Source: Proteobacteria bacterium CAG:495 (GTDB lineage Bacteria; Pseudomonadota; Alphaproteobacteria; RF32; CAG-239). Taken from it: 9,756 nucleotides of DNA. The translations under genes and the position numbers were made by a program. Shown one piece after another: positions 5,842 through 9,756 of the stretch (its first letter is position 1; each line of letters starts with the position of its first letter). Location: the NCBI GenBank assembly GCA_000432275.1, contig HF995316.1, forward strand, positions 110,153 to 119,908, written 5' to 3'. A model generated the notes under the pieces. The model had not been told where the DNA came from, ran no database searches, and was given only the letters and a program-made list of their open reading frames with translations.

Positions 5842-6420
5842 ATGACCAGATATTTACCCTTCATTTCTCTGATGATGCTGCTGTTTTTAGGTGTCGGTAC
5901 GGCCAATTCCTTTGTGGTGCAGGACGGCAGAACCGCCTTGTCTTATAACAATTATGCACGGGACGGCACACCGGCGGTTTCGTCTCCGTCTTCCGCCCCT
6001 GCCGCTTCAAGCGTTTCAATACCTGTTTCGCCGTCGGGCTCCGATTCTTCCTTTTCTTCCGAGCATCGTTCTTTTGAGGATGCCGTTGACAACAAGGCTA
6101 TTGCCAAACATCTGCTGCCGGAATTGCAGAATATTTTGGAAGTCGATTTGACAAGTCTGACATATTTGAACGTCAAAATTCCCAACGGTTACACTTTGGT
6201 CATTACACTTCCTGAAGAAGAGCGGTCATCTTGGCATATCAACACAAATGAGAATATTCTCAAACCTTTGAGTTCTCATAAGAGCGGCGGTTTACGGGTG
6301 CTTGAATTTCAGGGAGCTTCCGTTGGACTGACAAAGCTGTATCTGGATAATATGCTGCCGACGGAAAATACTCATAAAGCTGTACAAAGCCGAATTTTAA
6401 GAGTAAAAGTAACGCCATGA
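5842..6420 (+). CDS. secreted protein, C-terminal domain faintly like chagasin (I42) protease inhibitors
   Basis: The 192-aa product starts with a Sec signal peptide: MTRYLPF, a hydrophobic core, and a likely cut after ANS (residue 23). A Ser/Pro/Ala-rich linker (about 42-76) looks flexible and disordered. The C-terminal part (about 100-190) appears all-beta: LNVKIPNGYTLVITLPEEE, then RSSWHI, LRVLEFQGASVGLTKLYLD, and ends ILRVKV. The order of strands recalls chagasin-type cysteine protease inhibitors: G-f-v-L-P, then a loop with W, then f-x-a-x-x-G-x-x-x-l, then a final v-x-V strand. The NPTTGY loop of that family is not present, so the link is only a hint. The gene opens the five-gene run and overlaps rsmE by 4 bp (ATGA), suggesting coupled translation. 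I cannot assign a function. Confidence 0.78.
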   Translation: MTRYLPFISLMMLLFLGVGTANSFVVQDGRTALSYNNYARDGTPAVSSPSSAPAASSVSIPVSPSGSDSSFSSEHRSFEDAVDNKAIAKHLLPELQNILEVDLTSLTYLNVKIPNGYTLVITLPEEERSSWHINTNENILKPLSSHKSGGLRVLEFQGASVGLTKLYLDNMLPTENTHKAVQSRILRVKVTP

Positions 6421-7157
6421 GCATAAAGAGCAAAAATAAAATCCGCCTTTTTGTTAACGCCGTTTTGGAGCCGTCTTCCCGGATAACTTTGCCAGAAGAG
6501 GCTTCGCATTATTTGTGCAACGTTATGCGCCTTGGCGCCGGCGAAGTTATCGCCTGTTTCAACAATGCGGCCGGTGAGTTTGACTGTCGGATTGAAAAAG
6601 CGCACAAAAAACAAACCGAAGTACTTGTCCTGCAACAGAACCGAAAATATATTCCGGTTCCCGACATCTGGGTTTTGTTCGCTCCGGTAAAAAAAGACAA
6701 AACCGATTTTATCGTTGAAAAATCCGTTGAATTGGGGTGCCGTCTGCTGCAGCCGGTCATAACCGAGCGAACCGTTGTTGATAAAATTCGCGGCGAACGC
6801 TATCAGGCGCAGGCCGTTGAAGCAGCTGAACAATGTCGCCGTGTTGATTTGCCGGAAATTGCACCTGCGGCGCCGCTTGCGGAAATACTGGCGCATTGGG
6901 ATTGCGGGCGCACTTTGTTTTTTATGGACGAAACCGGAACCGGCGTTTCCGCCGTTAGGGCTTTTGATGAGCGAAAAGGTTGCCCGGCTGCACTGCTTGT
7001 GGGGCCTGAGGGCGGTTTTTCTCCGTCTGAACTGGAATTGCTGCGCAGTCTTCCCTATGCTCGCGCAGTGTCTTTGGGGCCGAGAATCCTTCGGGCGGAA
7101 ACCGCGGTAGCCGCGGCGCTTTCCGTATGGCAGTCTGTTGCCGGCGATTGGCAGTAA
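6417..7157 (+). CDS. rsmE: 16S rRNA m3U1498 methyltransferase
   Basis: RsmE uses S-adenosylmethionine to methylate N3 of U1498 in helix 44 of 16S rRNA within the assembled 30S subunit. The 246-aa product has a PUA-like N-terminal part (about 10-75, with SHYLCNVMRLGAGE) and a SPOUT trefoil-knot domain (about 80-240). Diagnostic motifs are KTDFIVEKSVELG (95-107), EQCRR (138-142), LVGPEGGFSPSEL (194-206) and SLGPRILRAETA (219-230); the last two form the knotted cofactor site. Length is typical. ATG 6417 overlaps the stop of the upstream gene as ATGA, with no separate strong Shine-Dalgarno, so translation is probably coupled. The response regulator follows after 18 bp. Assignment is firm; why it sits with phosphorelay genes is not evident. 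Confidence 0.96.
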   Translation: MSIKSKNKIRLFVNAVLEPSSRITLPEEASHYLCNVMRLGAGEVIACFNNAAGEFDCRIEKAHKKQTEVLVLQQNRKYIPVPDIWVLFAPVKKDKTDFIVEKSVELGCRLLQPVITERTVVDKIRGERYQAQAVEAAEQCRRVDLPEIAPAAPLAEILAHWDCGRTLFFMDETGTGVSAVRAFDERKGCPAALLVGPEGGFSPSELELLRSLPYARAVSLGPRILRAETAVAAALSVWQSVAGDWQ

Positions 7158-7163
7158 TTAAAC

Positions 7164-7168
7164 GGGAG
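7164..7168 (+). promoter_or_regulatory. Shine-Dalgarno deciding a TTG start codon
   Basis: GGGAG lies 7 bases before TTG 7176. The receiver-domain sequence begins exactly at this codon (KILVADDHELF after the initiator), and no ATG is available in the right place, so TTG is very probably the true start. Confidence 0.8.
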
Positions 7169-7175
7169 ATTAGAT

Positions 7176-7850
7176 TTGAAAATTTTGGTAGCTGACGATC
7201 ACGAGTTGTTTCTTAAAGGGCTGGAACTGATTTTGCATGATTTTGATCCCGCCGTGGAATTGGTTTTTGCCAAAAATTATCTGGAAGTTTTTGATGCAAT
7301 TTCCGAGCAGCGGGATTTTTCGCTGGTTTTGACCGATTTGGCGATGCCGGGAGCCAAGTGGCTGGATGCCATTCGTAAAATTCACGAAATCTTGCCGGAT
7401 ACGCCGATTATCATTTTGTCGGCTGTTTTTGATAAAGAGATTGTGCAAAAGACGATTGAACTCGGAGCTGCCGGCTATATTCCCAAAACGTCTTCGAATG
7501 CAGTCATCATCAGTGCCGTTAACCTTGTTTTGTCCGGTGGTGTGTATATTCCGCCGGAGCTGCTGCAACAAACCGAGGAAAATGACTTTGATATGCTCAA
7601 AAATGTGGAGACCCTTTCTCCGGCGCAAACGGCTAAGGAAAAAGCCCGCAACCTGTCTCCCCGTCAGATTGACGTCTTGCGGCTTATCTCTCAGGGAAAG
7701 TCCAATAAGCAGATAGCTTATGAATTGGGGCTGACGGAGGGAACCGTCAAACTCCATGTGACGGCAATTTTGAAAATACTGAATGTATACAACCGAACCG
7801 GAGCCGTCGTCGAAGCTACTCATTTGGGAGTCATCAAAGAACATGGTTAA
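7176..7850 (+). CDS. NarL/FixJ-type response regulator (receiver + LuxR HTH)
   Basis: This 224-aa two-component regulator has a receiver domain (about 1-122) and a LuxR-type DNA-binding domain (about 157-218). In the receiver, the acidic pair is D7-D8, the phospho-acceptor is D54 (VLTDLAMPG), the switch Ser is S82 (IIILSA) and the conserved Lys is K104 (YIPKTSS), so it should be phosphorylated. The HTH carries LSPRQIDVLRLISQGKSNKQIAYELGLTEGTVKLHVTAIL, fully typical of the family. The GxxGLEA segment after the phospho-site is altered to GAKWLDA. The start is TTG 7176, supported by GGGAG. Its last 8 bp overlap the HPt gene, an unusually direct hint that the two products work in one phosphorelay. 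No histidine kinase is in the window. Confidence 0.95.
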   Translation: MKILVADDHELFLKGLELILHDFDPAVELVFAKNYLEVFDAISEQRDFSLVLTDLAMPGAKWLDAIRKIHEILPDTPIIILSAVFDKEIVQKTIELGAAGYIPKTSSNAVIISAVNLVLSGGVYIPPELLQQTEENDFDMLKNVETLSPAQTAKEKARNLSPRQIDVLRLISQGKSNKQIAYELGLTEGTVKLHVTAILKILNVYNRTGAVVEATHLGVIKEHG

Positions 7851-8205
7851 ACTTGTAAACTGGCGGCATCTTAACGAATATGCCCGTATCTTCGGCTTGG
7901 TCAAGATGCACGGACTGTGGTGCGAATTTGTCAAACAGGGGACTTTTTCCTGGAAGGAAATTGAGACCGGAGATTTGGAAGGGCGTCGTTTAATCTTTCA
8001 CAGCTGGAAATCCAGCAGCCAAATCTTTGGTATGGACGAGTTCTCCGCCCTTTGCGCCTCGCTTGAAGAGCATATTTTGAGCCGGCGTCTGGATAAATTG
8101 GATGAGGCCGTTGAACAGTGCCGCCAATGCTATCATAATAGTGTCCGGGAGATTATTCCCTACTTTGCTAAAATGGATGATGAAAATGACAGAACAGATA
8201 ACTGA
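7843..8205 (+). CDS. single-domain HPt (histidine phosphotransfer) protein
   Basis: HPt proteins shuttle phosphate between receiver domains of hybrid kinases and response regulators. The 120-aa product looks like one four-helix HPt domain. The key motif is RRLIFHSWKSSSQIFGM, matching the family pattern H-x-L-K-G-S-x-x-x-x-G, with H53 as the likely phospho-site, K56 following, and G63 at the turn; a helix FSALCASLEE comes next as expected. The usual Leu and Gly after His are Trp and Ser here. I chose ATG 7843, which overlaps the stop of the response regulator (ATGGTTAA); an in-frame ATG at 7783 would place 20 residues inside that gene and add nothing HPt-like. The tail (about 108-120) is acidic and overlaps the next gene. 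The partner hybrid kinase must be elsewhere. Confidence 0.82.
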   Translation: MVKLVNWRHLNEYARIFGLVKMHGLWCEFVKQGTFSWKEIETGDLEGRRLIFHSWKSSSQIFGMDEFSALCASLEEHILSRRLDKLDEAVEQCRQCYHNSVREIIPYFAKMDDENDRTDN

Positions 8206-8941
8206 CAAACTGGCGCCAAAGCTGCCCGCCTATATCGATTTTTTGTACGGCGATGTTTATAATGACATGGATAAGAGCAATCTTCGCGACCATAAATGGA
8301 GTGTGCAGTTGCGCAGTCTTTTCCAATACCAGAATCTGGTTAATGCCGCGGTACGCGAAGTAAAGATGAACCAGCGGGTTTTGCAGATGGGAGCAACTTT
8401 TGGAAATGAACTGGACCAGATAGCCCAACGGGTAGGGGCTTACGGCTGCTTTGACGTTATTGACATTAACCAGCATCAGGTTGACCGCTGTCTTGAAAAA
8501 TACGGCGATATGTACCCCGGTATGCATTTTCATTGTCAGGATGCCGCAGAGTTCAAAACCGATGCGCCTTATGACGTTGTTATTTTGTTTTTGCTGTTGA
8601 GCGAGCTTCCCAACATAACCAAGGCAAAAGTGATAAATGCTGCAATGCGGGCTGTCAAAGACGGCGGCAGCGTTATTTTTATCGATTATCATAATCCGGA
8701 GCGTTACCACCCTTTGCGCTATCTGGTGCGGATGTACAACCGTCTTTACCATCCCTTTGTTGAAAAGCTGTGGGACCGGGATATTGACACCTTTGCCGAA
8801 AACCGTACGGATTTTGTCTGGCGAAAAAGCACTTATTTTGGCCGGATGTTTCAAAAGGTCGTTGCAACGCGTAAAGAGCTCCTTGTCGATGATAAGCCGC
8901 GTACTCCCGAACGTCCCTCGTTTTTTGTACCGGAATTCTAA
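8186..8941 (+). CDS. rquA: RquA-like methyltransferase-fold protein (putative rhodoquinone biosynthesis)
   Basis: RquA converts ubiquinone to rhodoquinone, the low-potential quinone used with fumarate reductase in anaerobic respiration. The 251-aa product has a class I SAM-methyltransferase core. Shared with RquA as I recall it are VLQMGATFGNEL (65-76, the odd motif I that replaces the usual GxGxG), FDVIDINQHQVDRC (89-102), DAAEFKT (119-125), LFLLLSELP (134-142), IDYHNPERYHPLRYL (166-180), PFVEKLWDRDIDTFA (190-204) and FVWRKSTYFGRMFQKVVAT (210-228). The DYHxP...HPLR and PF...LW...I..F blocks separate it from UbiE and UbiG. The usual LHE here reads LSE (138-140), so it may be a divergent member. 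ATG 8186 has GGA 8 bases upstream; the gene overlaps the HPt gene by 20 bp. Its stop overlaps that of the convergent ELM1 gene. The family call is good, activity is inferred. Confidence 0.68.
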   Translation: MTEQITDKLAPKLPAYIDFLYGDVYNDMDKSNLRDHKWSVQLRSLFQYQNLVNAAVREVKMNQRVLQMGATFGNELDQIAQRVGAYGCFDVIDINQHQVDRCLEKYGDMYPGMHFHCQDAAEFKTDAPYDVVILFLLLSELPNITKAKVINAAMRAVKDGGSVIFIDYHNPERYHPLRYLVRMYNRLYHPFVEKLWDRDIDTFAENRTDFVWRKSTYFGRMFQKVVATRKELLVDDKPRTPERPSFFVPEF

Positions 8942-9756
8942 AACAGTTCTTTTATTTTTTCAGCGGCTTCGGAGGCGGGATCAAGTCTGTTCCGCGGCGT
9001 AAAGGCTAAAGCTTTTTCGTCCTCCAGAGCAGTGGCAAACCCTCCCTCGTACAGTGAATTGACAAAGCGGTAGTGTTTGGGCGTCAACCAGTTGCGTCCG
9101 CAAAAGACCAAAACCGGTTTTCCGGTTCCGCAGGCTTCGCTGCACATCGAAACCGAGTCTCCGGTAACCACAATCCGGTCGCTCAAAGCCAGAAAAGCCA
9201 TCAGCGGATTTTCTTTTTCTTCCCCCCACCAATACGTATAGGCCGGAATGTCTTTCACCTGTTCTTTTATAAGGGCTTCGGCCGTGCTGCCGGTTCTGCG
9301 CGAAGTGGTTATCAGCAACGAACCGCCTGTCTTTTCGTAAAGCGTCTTAACAGCCAGTCCCAGATTGCGGGCGTTTTCTTCGCTGAACGGCTTGCCCTTG
9401 ATGGCGCCCCCGATAATGACGGCTGTGCGGGGAGCTGGCAGACCGGTAAAGGCCTCTTTCCATTTTTCGGCTGTAAGCTCCAGCTCTTTTGGGGTAATGC
9501 GATGCGGACATCCGGTAATCAGAAAAATATTGCCGTTTTTGCACTTGGCAGCATCGTGCTGGGAGGCGATTATCAAGTCCAGTTCTTTAATTCCGCAGTT
9601 TCCGGGATACATTAACTGAACGATTTTGCTCTTCCCCTGAGATTTTCTTTTCAAATAGCGGGCAATCGGGGTTGTCCGGCGGCTGACCGATAAGATGATG
9701 TCAGGATAGGGCTGAGACAAGTCAACAGGGCAGTCTTTGCTGATTCCTGCTTTGCT
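8938..9756 (-). CDS. ELM1-family (mitochondrial fission ELM1-like) protein, partial
   Basis: The minus-strand frame is open from the right edge to TAG at 8938-8940. 272 residues are visible; perhaps 40-60 at the N-terminus are missing, judged from family lengths I recall. TTG 9720 could be taken as a start but is internal. Diagnostic pieces, numbered from the window edge, are ILSVSRRTTPIA (21-32), ASQHDA (64-69), ITGCPHRI (80-87), AVIIGGAIKGKPFSEE (112-127), SLLITTSRRTG (146-156) and VVTGDSVSMCSEACGTGKPVLVF (196-218). The last is the family hallmark and resembles a GT-B glycosyltransferase nucleotide-sugar site. ELM1 proteins occur in alphaproteobacteria and plant mitochondria; the bacterial role is undetermined, though a glycosyltransferase-like envelope function is often suspected. 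It overlaps the convergent rquA-like gene by 4 bp, with no terminator between them. Confidence 0.9.
   Translation of the reverse strand, partial: SKAGISKDCPVDLSQPYPDIILSVSRRTTPIARYLKRKSQGKSKIVQLMYPGNCGIKELDLIIASQHDAAKCKNGNIFLITGCPHRITPKELELTAEKWKEAFTGLPAPRTAVIIGGAIKGKPFSEENARNLGLAVKTLYEKTGGSLLITTSRRTGSTAEALIKEQVKDIPAYTYWWGEEKENPLMAFLALSDRIVVTGDSVSMCSEACGTGKPVLVFCGRNWLTPKHYRFVNSLYEGGFATALEDEKALAFTPRNRLDPASEAAEKIKELF

Noticed and set aside
7783..7842. Longer HPt start inside the response regulator gene
   Set aside because: The 20 extra residues are out-of-frame translation of the LuxR HTH region and do not resemble HPt sequence.
8102..8185. Longer start for the RquA-like protein
   Set aside because: The 28 extra residues lie inside the HPt gene and show no RquA-like sequence; ATG 8186 has a suitable upstream GGA.
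8186..8941. UbiE or UbiG ubiquinone methyltransferase as the identity of this gene
   Set aside because: The usual GxGxG motif I of UbiE/UbiG is absent, and the DYHxP...HPLR and PF...LW blocks are those of RquA.
1..9756. CRISPR arrays, insertion sequences, riboswitches, phage genes
   Set aside because: No spaced direct repeats, no transposase or integrase frames, and no conserved riboswitch core were seen on either strand.

Overview
The window looks like a chromosomal segment of an alphaproteobacterium with moderate to low GC. It is probably a Rhodospirillales-like or host/anoxic-associated lineage. Four things point there: the cmk-rpsA gene order with a six-domain ribosomal protein S1, an ELM1-type (mitochondrial-fission-like) protein, a lipoprotein whose C-terminal domain resembles one I recall from Rhodospirillales, and a methyltransferase closely resembling RquA of rhodoquinone synthesis. 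The genus cannot be named from the sequence alone. No IS element, CRISPR array, integrase or phage gene is visible.

Layout. Positions 1-360 (minus) are the N-terminal part of a Gfo/Idh/MocA oxidoreductase that runs off the left edge. A tRNA-Arg(ACG) with encoded CCA (590-666, minus) follows, with a perfect-stem terminator that begins inside its 3' end. A lipoprotein with a helical region and an OmpA-like C-terminal domain (900-2003, plus) converges on an unrecognised helical protein (2124-2588, minus) across a bidirectional terminator. That unknown gene is divergent from a small Cys-rich membrane protein (2778-3143, plus); a 12-bp palindrome lies between their promoters. A second bidirectional terminator separates the membrane protein from rpsA (3218-4906, minus). 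cmk (5053-5709, minus) lies directly upstream of rpsA. rpsA also appears to have its own promoter and a leader hairpin.

From 5842 to 8941 (plus) there is a tightly packed run of five genes: a secreted protein with a C-terminal domain faintly like chagasin-type protease inhibitors, rsmE, a NarL/FixJ-type response regulator with a TTG start, a single-domain HPt phosphotransfer protein, and an RquA-like methyltransferase. Three of the four junctions overlap by 4, 8 and 20 bp, and the fourth has only 18 bp between genes, so co-expression is likely. The last gene meets an ELM1-family gene (8938-9756, minus, 5' end off the right edge) with the two stop codons overlapping.

The most interesting part is the response regulator-HPt-rquA-like trio. 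Two phosphorelay parts without a kinase are coupled to an enzyme that, if it is a true RquA, would switch the quinone pool toward rhodoquinone for fumarate-reducing anaerobic metabolism. The RquA assignment rests on motif similarity from memory, not a search. No stretch longer than 300 bases lacks a gene.
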